DNA of 64,000 nucleotides from Diabrotica undecimpunctata (lineage: Eukaryota; Arthropoda; Insecta; Coleoptera; Chrysomelidae), in contig NC_092804.1 in NCBI RefSeq assembly GCF_040954645.1, positions 95,110,862 through 95,174,861 of the forward strand, in the 5' to 3' direction. Every line of letters starts with the position of its first letter. The stretch's first letter is position 1. A model generated the notes under the pieces. It had not been told where the DNA came from and did no database searches. It saw nothing but the letters and a program-made list of their open reading frames with translations. Made by a program: the position numbers and the translations under genes. Positions 55,602 to 64,000 of this stretch are shown here, piece after piece.

Positions 55602-56228
55602 TGTAACGATGTTCTAATCGTTTAACAGTTCGAACCGTGGGAGTGTCAATATTTGCGCATATACTTCTACAACGAGACGACGAAATGGGATTCAGAGCGG
55701 CTATTTAAGGCGTGTGAGTAGCGGAATTAGACAGTCTTGTAGCTAGCGCTCTAGGCTCCCTGACTCGCCGGTGTAGTGAACCTGCGAGCCAACCCGGACA
55801 GAGAGATTTCCGTATTGAGGATCGTACTCTGTCCTTAACCAAGCGGAACCCATCCGTATTGTGTATTGAACATTGCCGTGAGTCTGCACAGCCGAATATT
55901 TTATTTGCGAGTGCGTTCGGAGCTCCCGCTGAATTGAAGCGGAAGCGAGCATAAGTCTGCGTAGGATCGATTTCACCTATTTCATTTCTTTATTAGTAAT
56001 AATTAATTTCTTTTCTTTTATAGACGTTCGCCGGGGAGTTCATTCATCGCGGGACCCAGACGGAGACGTAGAATTCACTTCATTTTTATTTGTTGTATAT
56101 ACGGCGTAGAATTCATTTTATTTTATTTATTGCATATATGCTAAATTAATAGATTTATTTTTATTTCAACCTGTGTTTTACTGAGTCTGTCGCCCCAAAA
56201 GAGCTACCCATCGCAATTTAAGGCTACA
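55602..56228 (+). mobile_element. Likely solo LTR inserted in the second Gypsy pol
   Basis: A 627-bp block of higher GC with TGTA...TACA ends (TGTAACGATG at 55602, AAGGCTACA at 56220-56228) sits between protease and RT of the decayed Gypsy. It contains promoter-like features (CTATTTAAGG at 55704) and AATAGATTTATTTT near the end. CATTT occurs just before it and again overlapping its right end, so the target duplication is not cleanly resolved. A promoter/exon of a host gene was considered, but the position inside pol favours an LTR. Confidence 0.55.
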
Positions 56229-57720
56229 TTTATCTACTTGTGTAGTAAATAGTATTATCAGTTCTGAAAATCTTTCTGACATTCAGCAATCACAACTCAA
56301 CTCTATTATTAAGTCGTTTAAAGAAATAGGTCCTACAGATTCCATTGGTAGAACTCCTCTATATACACATCATATAGATACTGCCAATGCTAAACCTATT
56401 AAACAGAGACAGTATCCATTATCTCCTGCTATGCAGAAGGTTTTAAATACTGGAGTGGATGAAATGCTTAAACTTAAAGTTATAGAACCCTTAACTACCA
56501 GTACACTGTGGTCTTCTCCTTTATGGCTTGTGCCAAAGAAAAATGGTTCACACCGAGTTTGTTTCGACGGTAAGAAACTTAATTCTGTTACAGTTCCTGA
56601 TAGTTATCCTATGTCTTTAATTGATACAGTTATTTCTAAAGTAAGAGATGCTAAGTTCATATCTTCTATTGATCTTAAACAGGCTTTTTATCAAATTCTT
56701 TTAGATGAAGAATCTAAATTAAAAACTGTTTTTCTGTGCAAAATAGAGGTTTATTCTATTTTAATGTTTTACCTTTCGGTCTTAATAATAGTGCTCAAGC
56801 TATGTGTCATGGACTCAGTTATAGGTCCTTGATTAGAACGTTATGTTTTCTAAAAGAGGTCTAAAAGAACCTTATGTTTTCTATTATCTTGATGATATCA
56901 TTGTAACCCCAGATTTTGATACTCATATCAAAACTCTGAAAATGCTATTAAGGTATTTGAAAGGTGCAAATCTCACTGTTAATTTTGAGAAATGCCAGTT
57001 TTGCAGATCTTCACTGCAATTCCTTGGATTTGTAGTGGGTGATCAAGGGTTAAGAACTGATCCTGGTAAAGTCCAGTCTATTTTGGAATACCCTGTACCC
57101 ACAAATACAACCCAGATACGTCGTTTGATTGGTTTAATTGATTATTACCGTAGGTTCTTAAACAATTTTGCTACTATTTGCAGTCCCATTTCTAACTTGT
57201 TCAAAGGCAGAAAGAAAGGTCAACCTATTACGTGGACTCCTGAAGCTGATAAAGCTTTTCATAAAATTAAACACGTTATTACAACAGCTCCAGTTCTTGC
57301 AAGTCCTGATTTTTTAAAGCATTTCTATCTCGCTTGTGATACAAGTGACTCTGGTGTGGGTGGTGTTTTATTTTAAAAAGATGATGGATTAGAACATCCT
57401 ATTGCTTAGAGCTCAGCAAAAGTATACAACTACTGAGAAACAATTGTTAGCAATTTTGTTATCAATTATATAGCATTATATAGCATGAATAATCCTTCTC
57501 CTAGAATTGCCAAATGGATAATGAAACTGTCTTGTCACAAATTTACTGTTGTTGGTCGCAGTGGTTCTTTAAATGTAGTAGCTGACTCTCTTTCAAGAAT
57601 TCCTGAAGCATCTCAAGTTTCTCTCTTAAAGATCTATCTAATTTAAAAACAGATGCTTGGTATAGAAATATGATAGCAAAAGTTACAGATATTGGAGAAA
57701 ATGGAGAATTTGTATTAGCG
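56229..57720 (+). pseudogene. Second Gypsy element: RT and RNase H
   Basis: From 56431: EMLKLKVIEPLTTSTLWSSP, GSHRVCFDGKKLNSVTV, AKFISSIDLKQAFYQILLDE (first catalytic Asp). A frameshift near 56750. Then from 56843: YVFYYLDDIIVTPDFDTHIK (catalytic YLDD), FEKCQFCRSSLQFLGFVV, LRTDPGKVQSILEYPVP, IRRLIGLIDYYRRFLNNFAT. RNase H starts HFYLACDTSDSGVGGVLF, then decays: TTEKQLLAIL, a deletion, and SGSLNVVADSLSRIPEA (57570-57615). A pol linker fragment with DAWYRNMIAKVTDIG ends at about 57720; no integrase follows. Catalytic motifs are intact although the frame is broken. Confidence 0.85.
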
Positions 57721-57739
57721 ATTTTTTTATTAAAAAAAT

Positions 57740-58157
57740 TTCTACGCTACTGGATTTAGAGTGGCTTCAAATAGCTATGACAAAAATTTCATTAAAATAT
57801 ATTTATTAATAACGAAGTTATGACAACTTAAAATTTTAAAACTCACTAAGCTACGAGTCAAAAAAGAACACCCTGTATCAACAGATAACCATAAAACTAA
57901 TTATTTTTCAAATAATTTTAATAATAAACCACTACTAGACAAAAAAATGTTTAAAATAGCATAAAAATTTAATGCAAGTAACGCACTTACATTATTATTA
58001 ACTTTACATGCTACAACTTAAATCTCAGTTGCCATGACAACGATATTACTGTTTGACATTATTTGTGTCATACAAATTTCAGTGCTAGCATAAATTTATC
58101 CATAATATCTGCAACAATATTTACTTCAAATTCTTTTAATAGATAATATTTTGTGTC
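57740..58157. other. Non-coding leader of a DNA-transposon fragment
   Basis: Contains CAAAAAAGAACACCCTGTAT (57859-57878), resembling the end of a mariner-like terminal repeat (complement TACAGGGTGTTC). It is followed by AT-rich sequence up to the transposase start. Whether this terminus belongs to the downstream fragment is unclear. Confidence 0.4.
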
Positions 58158-58490
58158 ATGGCTGCAAGATTAAGTTTGAGAGAAAAAATTGAAATTACCT
58201 ATACGTCTTTTGGGAGATAACGATAGAAGTGCCAGGGAAGTTTGTACAATATTTAATGACAGACATGTGGATCGTCCTAATATTAGTTGCCGTACGGTAA
58301 ACAAAATAAATAGAATATTTAATGAATATGGTGCAGTATCAAAACTAATTTTAAAAAATAACCCGTTACAAAGAAGAAGAGGAAATGATCAAATCATTTT
58401 AGATCATTTCAGAAATAACCCTAATGCCAGTTTAAGGAATGCCAGTTTATATTGCAAGCAAGCAAGCAATGTAATTAAACCCAGCCTGTG
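58158..58490 (+). pseudogene. Transposase N-terminus with HTH (DUF4817-like)
   Basis: Begins MAARLSLREKIEITY, shifts frame near 58190, then RLLGDNDRSAREVCTIFNDR, HVDRPNISCRTVNKINRIFN, EYGAVSKLILKN and DHFRNNPNASLRNASLYCK. This is the helix-turn-helix DNA-binding region found at the N-terminus of a large group of mariner-like insect transposases (DUF4817). It stops at 58491, exactly where GC-rich LINE sequence starts, so the catalytic DDE/D part is missing. One frameshift. Confidence 0.7.
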
Positions 58491-58492
58491 AG

Positions 58493-59186
58493 AAATGTTC
58501 ACCCCTAAGAATTACGTTCGGGTGTAACAATTCATTCGAGCGAGGTGTATTAACTCGAGTAAAAACAGGAGTCACTCCACCGCGCTCGAATGCTCCAGAC
58601 CATCCCTTTCCCCCCTATAGCACTCTGATGCGCGATAGGGGCACAACTATCAGCCAAATGCTCTTCATGTGGAGATCCTGGGTAATAGAACCCCAACATG
58701 GTTTCCTAACCGAATTCAAAACTCAGGACAGCGCATTGTCGCTATATTCCTGTTATCTTAATGTGGCTTATCCGCGAACTAAAATTGCTTACTTGGGCCT
58801 CAAGTCTCCGCTCTGAGCTAGGCTCAGTTCGGCGACTTGGTGCTCAAGGGGTTGGGCCCTACATGCCCGAGTTTTTAGTGGTTTTTGTTAATATTTTTTT
58901 GTGGCTTGCGCCGGTTTTTGTTAGTAGTTTTTTGATTTTTTTGGTGGCCGAAGCCGTTTTTTGTTGTTTTTTGGATTTTTTTTGTAGGATGCTTGAAACA
59001 TAAAATCAGAATTAGTGCATATTTATATAATAAATTATCTACATAAAATTTACTGGGTCCACGCTGTACGTTGCGATTGTCCACAAGGGTTATGAGCTAC
59101 GAACTATCTTCATTGTGCGTTGTTGTTGTTTTTTGAAGTGTTTTCTCTCTGGTGTGATTGTTGATTTTCTCTCTAGTATTATGATT
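58493..59186 (-). other. 3' untranslated region of the Jockey-like LINE
   Basis: About 690 bp after the ORF2 stop. On the minus strand it is A-rich with CCAAAAAAATCAAAAAAC repeats near 58920-58985, then GC-rich to the end. The small ORFs here (58628-58816, 58761-59003) are on the other strand or in shifted frames and lack motifs. Confidence 0.6.
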
Positions 59187-60404
59187 TTATTCTACTATTT
59201 GTTGTTTGGGTCTTTTGTGCTTCCATCTGTGAAAAGCGTCGTACCTCAATATCTCTCGCAATATGTGGTTGGGGTGGTTCTCTATCTCCGCGAACTTTGT
59301 CCTAGCTTTTTCTTTCATTGTGTCGGTCACTCTGATTTGTTGTAGTTCTCTAAAGAGGAATCTTTCTGCTACGTATCTCGGTACGTTGACTGCTTCTCTT
59401 AGGCTGTTGTTATGTGCCGCTTGTATTTTCTTTTTTGATGTATTGCATATGTGTCCCCATGCGAGAGATGCATATGTTAGTATAGGAAGAATTATACAAT
59501 TTATTAATCTTATTTTTGTTTTCAATCTAAGTTTGCTTTTTTTTTCTGCTATGCCTCTTATTGATGCTCTTGCCATGTTGGCTTTTTGTACTGTAGCTTC
59601 TACATGTTTGCTAAATGTTAAGCCTTTGTCCATGATTACTCCGAGGTATTTTGCTTCACTTTTCCACTCGATAGGATTGTCTTGCACAGTTACCTGTTCT
59701 TCTGGTTGTTGGTGCCTCTTTTTGAAAAGTACAGCCTGTGTCTTTTCGGAGTTTATAGCGATTTTCCATTTTAAACTCCATTCTTCTATGTCATCTAGCG
59801 CTGTTTGTAAGTTGTTTACCGCTATGTCTACATTTCTGTGTTTGGCCGCTATCGCTGTGTCGTCGGCATAGAGGCTTAGTAGGGTACCTGGTGTTCTAGG
59901 TATGTCTGCTGTGTATATCGTATACAGTAGAGGTGACAGTACCGCTCCCTGTGGCACTCCAGCCTCCGGGTTCCCGAGTTCGGATAGGACTTGTCCTATC
60001 CGGACTCTGAAACTACGATTGCTTAAGTACGAAGAGATTAGTCTTGTCATTGCTCCGCTGTAGCCGTATCGTCTCATTTTGTAGATAAGTCCTTTATGCC
60101 AGACTCTGTCGAAAGCTTTGCTTACATCTAGGAAGACAGCTCCTGTGAATTGTTTGTCATTAAATCCAGCTGCTATGTACTCTGTTAATCTGAGTACTTG
60201 TAGCTCACTGGAGTGTTCTGATCTAAAACCGAATTGGGCTTCGGGTATTATATCTAATCTGTCTGTTTCAGCTTGGAGTCGGACGAGTATTATTCTCTCT
60301 ACAATCTTGCTGATTGCAGGTAGTAAGCTTATTGGCCTGTAGTTTTGCGGGAATGTGCTGTTTTTCCGGGCTTTGGTAACATTATGACATGAGCCTCTTT
60401 CCAT
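59187..60404 (-). pseudogene. Jockey-like LINE ORF2: RT (main part)
   Basis: 405-codon frame: TFPQNYRPISLLPAISKIVE, QFGFRSEHSSELQVLRL, GAVFLDVSKAFDRVWHKGLI (first catalytic Asp), RIGQVLSELGNPEAGVPQGA then VLSPLLYTIY, LLSLYADDTAIAAK (catalytic YADD), WKIAINSEKTQAVLF, AKYLGVIMDKGLTF, PILTYASLAWG in the thumb, and the Jockey-type end YDAFHRWKHKRPK. All catalytic residues are intact. The 5' end of this frame (first about 15 codons) overlaps out of phase with the preceding ORF, so a single indel near 60355 separates it from the RT N-terminus. Confidence 0.93.
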
Positions 60405-60844
60405 CTGTTTGGGAATTTCTTGAATCTTAGCATCGCGTTGATAATATTTGTTAGATATACTATGGCTCTCGCTGGTAAGTATTTTAGAGCCCTGTTCGTT
60501 ATTTGATCAGGACCAGGTGCTTTTTTCGGCGAGCTATTTTTAATTAGCTCGTTTATCTCCTCCGGTGATGTAGGAGGGATGATTTCGTTCGGGTTTTCGG
60601 GTCTTCCTCTTTGTCTTTCGACTTCTTCTATGAAGTCGATGTCCTCATCTGGGTGGTAATTTAATGTACACTCTCTTTCGAGAGTACTCCTCATTACTTC
60701 TGCTTTTTCCTCTGTGGTGTAGACTATTCCGTTTTCTCCATGTAATGGAGGGATTTGCTTTCTGTCGTTTCTCAGTATTCTCTGGAGCCTCCAAATATTT
60801 TGCATATTTGGTCCTTGCTCCTCCATGTCTCTTATGTGGTTTTC
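60329..60844 (-). pseudogene. Jockey-like LINE ORF2: linker and RT N-terminus
   Basis: The open frame from MEEQGPNMQNIWRLQRILRN (60826) includes SPEEINELIKNSSPKKAPGP and DQITNRALKYL, then NRWKEAHVIMLPKPGK before the frameshift near 60355. It is in the same phase as the endonuclease frame, separated only by the TGA at 60845-60847. Ancestrally it was continuous. Confidence 0.9.
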
Positions 60845-61840
60845 TCAGCTTTCACTACGGTGTTGTTGTAGTGCTGTTTTGACCTCTCTGTTTAGCCTAT
60901 TTGCTCTATTTTTGTCTGCCTGGTTCCTTGTCCTTCTCGCTGTCTGCTTTGCTCTGTTCTTTTCCCTTATTAAGTCTTTTATCGCTTGTGGTATATCTTT
61001 AAATCTTCCCGTGTGCATTTCTACTTCCTCTTCTGTAGTGCTGTTTCTGAGTGCTTGTTGGATGATGTTTTCCAACTCTAGGACTCTGTCTTCTATTTCT
61101 CGTGGGTTGTCTATCACTGGAACTATGTTAATTCCAGTGCTCACGAGTCTTTTAAAGTTTGTCCACTTTGTTTTCTTTTTAACTCTTTTGATTGTACTTT
61201 CTTCTTCCCACGTTCCTAGTTCTAATAGGATGGGGTTGTGGTCCGTTGTGCCTTCGTTTAATGTTTGTATTTCTGTTTGTAGTCCTAGGTTTCTTGCTAC
61301 TACTATGTCTATGTGTGTAGGAAGTCCGTTTCCTGGGTAATGCGTTGGGTCTGTGGGGCCCATTGCCATAACGTCGTCATTATTTTCTATGTATGTGTTT
61401 AGTAGTCTTCCGTTTCTGTTCGTAGCTCTGTCGTTCCAGTTTGGGGATCTTGCGTTTAGGTCTCCTATTATGATTGAGGGTTCGTTGTTTAGGAACATAT
61501 TTAAGTCGTCTTCAATCAGTAGGTCTTGTGGTCTTACGTAGGCGGAGGTAATTCTGACTTCTCCTTGCCTCATTTGTACTCTTATTGTTGTTGCTTGCAT
61601 AGTATTTAGTTGTGGTGTTAGAATTCTGATGTGACCTATGCCTTTTTTCACTAATATTGCTGTGCCACCTGATCTTGTGTTGTCGTTCCTGTACATGTCG
61701 TAGCCTGGAAACTTGATGTTGATGTTGTTCGTGAGCTTTGTTTCCTGTATTGCCACGACGTTCATTTCATATCTATTGACCAGTTCGTCCAGTATATTCT
61801 GGTTGGTCTTTATGCCTCCTGGGTTCCAGGAGCCTACCTC
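60845..61840 (-). pseudogene. Jockey-like LINE ORF2: endonuclease
   Basis: The reading starts upstream of the first Met (61765) with LEVGSWNPGGIKTNQNILDE (about 61840). Then come MNVVAIQETKL (catalytic Glu), DNTRSGGTAILVKKG, PSIIIGDLNARSPNWNDRA (Asp/Asn), THIDIVVA and EGTTDHNPILLEL (D-H active site). The domain is complete. It ends at a TGA (60845-60847), a single nonsense codon before the RT part. It lies directly downstream of ORF1. Confidence 0.92.
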
Positions 61841-61862
61841 AAGTATCCCCTGTTTGCTTGCA

Positions 61863-63392
61863 CTAGTTCAGTGCTAGCTTTATATCTGCAATCGCCTCGT
61901 GGACAATTCTAGTGACCAGTTCCTTAACTGAGTTCACTAGGCCGTCTTGCTGTTGTTTCGAGATCAAGATGGTGTTCTCGGTATTTTGCGCTTTTGCTGC
62001 CTGTGCGTAGGAAGGTCTGCTTGATGTTTGTTGCGGCCTTTTTTGCGGGGCTTGTTGTCTATGTGGTTGTTTTCTTCCCCAGGTTGGGCATCTGGGGCAT
62101 CCTCTGAAGTTTGCCGGGTGTTGACCCTGGCAGTTGGCACATTTTGCCTTCTGTTCTCGGGGCATTTGGCAGTTTCTTGTGGAGTGATTTTCTCCGCATC
62201 GTACGCATCGAGGTGTCTTAAAACACGCTCTCTGCGCGTGGTGGTACCCCTGGCAGTTTAAACACTGCGTGGGCCCAGTTGCTTTTCTGAGGTCTTCGAT
62301 GTGAACCTTCATATGCATCAGATTAGTAATGCGCCTGGCTTTTTCCACGTCTTCCTTCTCCAGTGTCAGCACAAACATTGGTAGATTTCTTTTATCACTC
62401 TTTCTGGAAATCATATTCTTTATTGATTCACATTCGATATCATACTCTTCTTTGAGAGTATTGAACATTTCTGTAACGTCTGTGTTTGGAGGTAGTCCTC
62501 TTAAAACCATTCTTGGTTTTATGTCTTCCTCTAGTGGGAAGGCAATCCACTCTATAGGTGTTTTTTGACCATACTCCTCTATGATTTTTACCATAGACCT
62601 ATAATCTTCTGGATTTTTCGCTTGTATTAACGTTTCTCGTCCACTTCTCGATAGTCTATTCGACGTTATCACCTTCTTTTTCTGAGCAATGTCTAGTATT
62701 GCTCCTGTCTGGCTGACGCTCTGTAATTTAATTACAGGCGGCTTTGGTTTCCACGTTGGTTTATCTTGTTTCGTGGTTTGTTCTCCGTCGGTTTCCATTG
62801 CTTGTGCTTGGCATGGAGTCGGAGGGCGTGGTGTAGCGCGCGCATCTCTTTCCTGATGACTCTCTAGTTCTGTTGCACTAGGGGTCGCTAGTGGAGGGAA
62901 GTCTTCCTTCACGGCCTTCTTCTTGCTGTTTTTGGGTTCTTCTGCTTGTTTTCCCTTTTTTGTATTTTCTATGGTTGTTTTTGTCTTTGGGATTGTTCCC
63001 GTGGACTTTTCTGCGGTTGCTTTTGTCTTTGGGATTGTTCCCGTAGACTTTTCCGGTTTTGACGCCTTTTTGGCTTGGGTTTCCCAGGTATCTTCTTTGC
63101 TGCTCTCTTTTGAGACCGTTTCTGTTGTCTTCTTGGTTTTTTTATTTTCTTTTCCATTGCTAAGTTCTTGGAACTTTGAGTCTATGTGGCCAATTATTGT
63201 TTTTTGCGAGGTTACTATCGTATCCTGCAGTTCTTCAATTTTCTGTTTTAGTGCTGCTATTTCGGCGTCCTTTTCTTTCAATATCATCTTCATCTTTGCC
63301 AGTGGGGACTTTTCGTCCTCACTCCTCCTCTGTCTCATCCTTTTTGTAGTGGCTCGTTTTTCGAGTGGTACGTCGTCGTCAGTGGAGTACAT
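61863..63392 (-). CDS. Jockey-like LINE ORF1 (gag-like, CCHC)
   Basis: 509-codon intact frame. Residues 1-60: basic, then a Lys/Glu coiled coil (LAKMKMILKEKDAEIAALKQ). About 115-150: a direct peptide repeat (KSTGTIPKTKAT / KSTGTIPKTKTT). About 285-375: PRE-type/RRM-like region (EEDIKPRMVLRGLPPNTDV, LPMFVLTLEKEDVEKARRI). About 377-435: three knuckles, CLNCQGYHHAQRAC, CVRCGENHSTRNC and CANCQGQHPANFRGC. Binds and chaperones element RNA in this family. The chosen Met is the first in frame; upstream sequence (63393-63510) also reads openly and is Lys-rich, so the true start could be earlier. Confidence 0.9.
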   Translation of the reverse strand: MYSTDDDVPLEKRATTKRMRQRRSEDEKSPLAKMKMILKEKDAEIAALKQKIEELQDTIVTSQKTIIGHIDSKFQELSNGKENKKTKKTTETVSKESSKEDTWETQAKKASKPEKSTGTIPKTKATAEKSTGTIPKTKTTIENTKKGKQAEEPKNSKKKAVKEDFPPLATPSATELESHQERDARATPRPPTPCQAQAMETDGEQTTKQDKPTWKPKPPVIKLQSVSQTGAILDIAQKKKVITSNRLSRSGRETLIQAKNPEDYRSMVKIIEEYGQKTPIEWIAFPLEEDIKPRMVLRGLPPNTDVTEMFNTLKEEYDIECESIKNMISRKSDKRNLPMFVLTLEKEDVEKARRITNLMHMKVHIEDLRKATGPTQCLNCQGYHHAQRACFKTPRCVRCGENHSTRNCQMPREQKAKCANCQGQHPANFRGCPRCPTWGRKQPHRQQAPQKRPQQTSSRPSYAQAAKAQNTENTILISKQQQDGLVNSVKELVTRIVHEAIADIKLALN

Positions 63393-64000
63393 TTCTTTTT
63401 CGCGGTTTCCCTCCGCGCGGTCTTTTGTTCGTTTTTTCTTGGTCTTGGGGCGTTTGAAGTCCCCTTCGTGTATGTCCTCGGTGGAGAGATCTTCAAAAAT
63501 CTCGTAATTTGTGTCCTGGTCTTCTAGGAGGGCATCATAGATATTATAGTTGAGTTTATACCTCGAACCCCAATGGTTATATACTCGAGTTTATAACCAT
63601 TGGGGCTTGGAGTGGCCTTTCGGCAGGGTGGGGATCGTGACCGATCCATAATCGCGTCGGGTGGAAGTCCTAATCTTTGGAGGAAAGCTTTTTTTTTTGA
63701 CCGTCTGACCCGTTGTCAGCACAGCTTCTGGGTGCCACCCAGTACCTTTACTCGGAAGTTCACGCTCTAGGCAGAACTAGAGTGGGATCCGCTTGAATTT
63801 CTTACCTCCCTGACCTTGGGGCCGTGTCAGTGTCATCCCAATCGTAGTACAGGAAGTATCCCGACGGGCTAAGCCCGTTTACTTTTTCACTTGCTTATGC
63901 CTTGATTTTGGCCTCCGTGAAGATTCGATTAATACAAATCTCCCCGGTTCAGCTTTGTCTCGGCATAGGCTTTTGCCTCTAGTGGCCTCGGCCGCGGCTA
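63393..64000 (-). other. 5' region of the Jockey-like LINE
   Basis: GC-rich leader. Contains a palindrome at 63571-63607 (CCCCAATGGTTATA / TATAACCATTGGGG around an ACTCGAGT centre). No gene on either strand that I can support. Confidence 0.6.

Larger units (their letters stand above)
58493..64000 (-). mobile_element. Jockey-like LINE, nearly full length
   Basis: Sequence from 58493 to the window end is clearly GC-richer than everything before it. It has the order (minus strand) 5' untranslated region, ORF1 with CCHC knuckles, endonuclease, RT, and 3' untranslated region (58493-59186). ORF2 is broken only by one nonsense codon and one frameshift, so the copy is fairly young. The left border interrupts the transposase fragment at 58490. 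The right (5') border lies at or beyond the window end. Absence of RNase H after the RT separates it from the I-like LINE. Confidence 0.88.

Noticed and set aside
55600..56200. Host promoter and first exon
   Set aside because: TATA-like and GC-rich character was noted, but the block is precisely embedded in a Gypsy pol and has TGTA...TACA ends, so an LTR is more likely.
59263..59871. 202-codon plus-strand ORF (and those at 60825-61340 and 62923-63507)
   Set aside because: Antisense to clear RT, endonuclease and ORF1 frames of the Jockey-like LINE.

Overview
This window looks like a eukaryotic, AT-rich, transposon-dominated stretch of an arthropod genome. A beetle or similar insect is my inference, from the families present: RTE-like, I-like and Jockey-like LINEs, Gypsy LTR elements, Penelope-like elements, P- and hAT-like remnants, and abundant (TA)n tracts. 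I found no convincing host protein gene, tRNA, rRNA or CRISPR array. Nearly every stretch with coding character is a retroelement or transposase, and most are broken.

Layout. 1-8.3 kb: two inverted copies of a non-coding repeat (here called R1), each bordered by a (TA)n tract, with a 122-bp-period satellite array and LINE tails between them. 9.7-19.1 kb: LINE 3' tails, a decayed DUF7869-type (transposase-like) gene, and a tandem duplication of about 1.65 kb. The second copy of the duplication received two LINE insertions, both with clear target-site duplications. 19.2-20.5 kb: a large foldback with a (TA)n core. 21-25.6 kb: I-like and RTE-like LINE relics and an inverted copy of a repeat (R2). 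25.6-29.4 kb: an hAT-like end, Penelope-type ends with hammerhead-like motifs, another foldback, and the third R1 copy.

29395-42503 is one Gypsy element on the minus strand: 1.33-kb LTRs, ATAC target duplication, primer-binding site, gag, and a broken and internally deleted pol. An I-like LINE (about 35.2-40.6 kb) sits inside its 5' untranslated region. 42.6-45.7 kb: a possible solo LTR, a palindrome between two (TA)n tracts, a P-transposase scrap and a LINE tail. 45736-51712: two head-to-tail Penelope-like elements on the minus strand. The first has an intact 855-codon ORF (reverse transcriptase plus GIY-YIG). 52.5-53.5 kb: pieces of a second Penelope family. 54-57.7 kb: a decayed plus-strand Gypsy interrupted by a likely solo LTR. 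58.16-58.49 kb: a transposase N-terminus. 58.5-64.0 kb: a GC-richer, well-preserved Jockey-like LINE on the minus strand.

The most interesting signal is a set of small hammerhead-ribozyme-like motifs at the ends of three different Penelope-type families. Each has a self-complementary, loop-less stem III (ACGU, AACGUU or AGUACU), the architecture expected of ribozymes that cleave as dimers. Close behind are a perfect 42-bp palindrome that inserted with a 7-bp duplication into one Penelope repeat, and the repeated use of (TA)n tracts as borders or targets of unrelated elements. All calls come from reading the sequence; no database search was run. Boundaries given as approximate may be off by a few to tens of bases.
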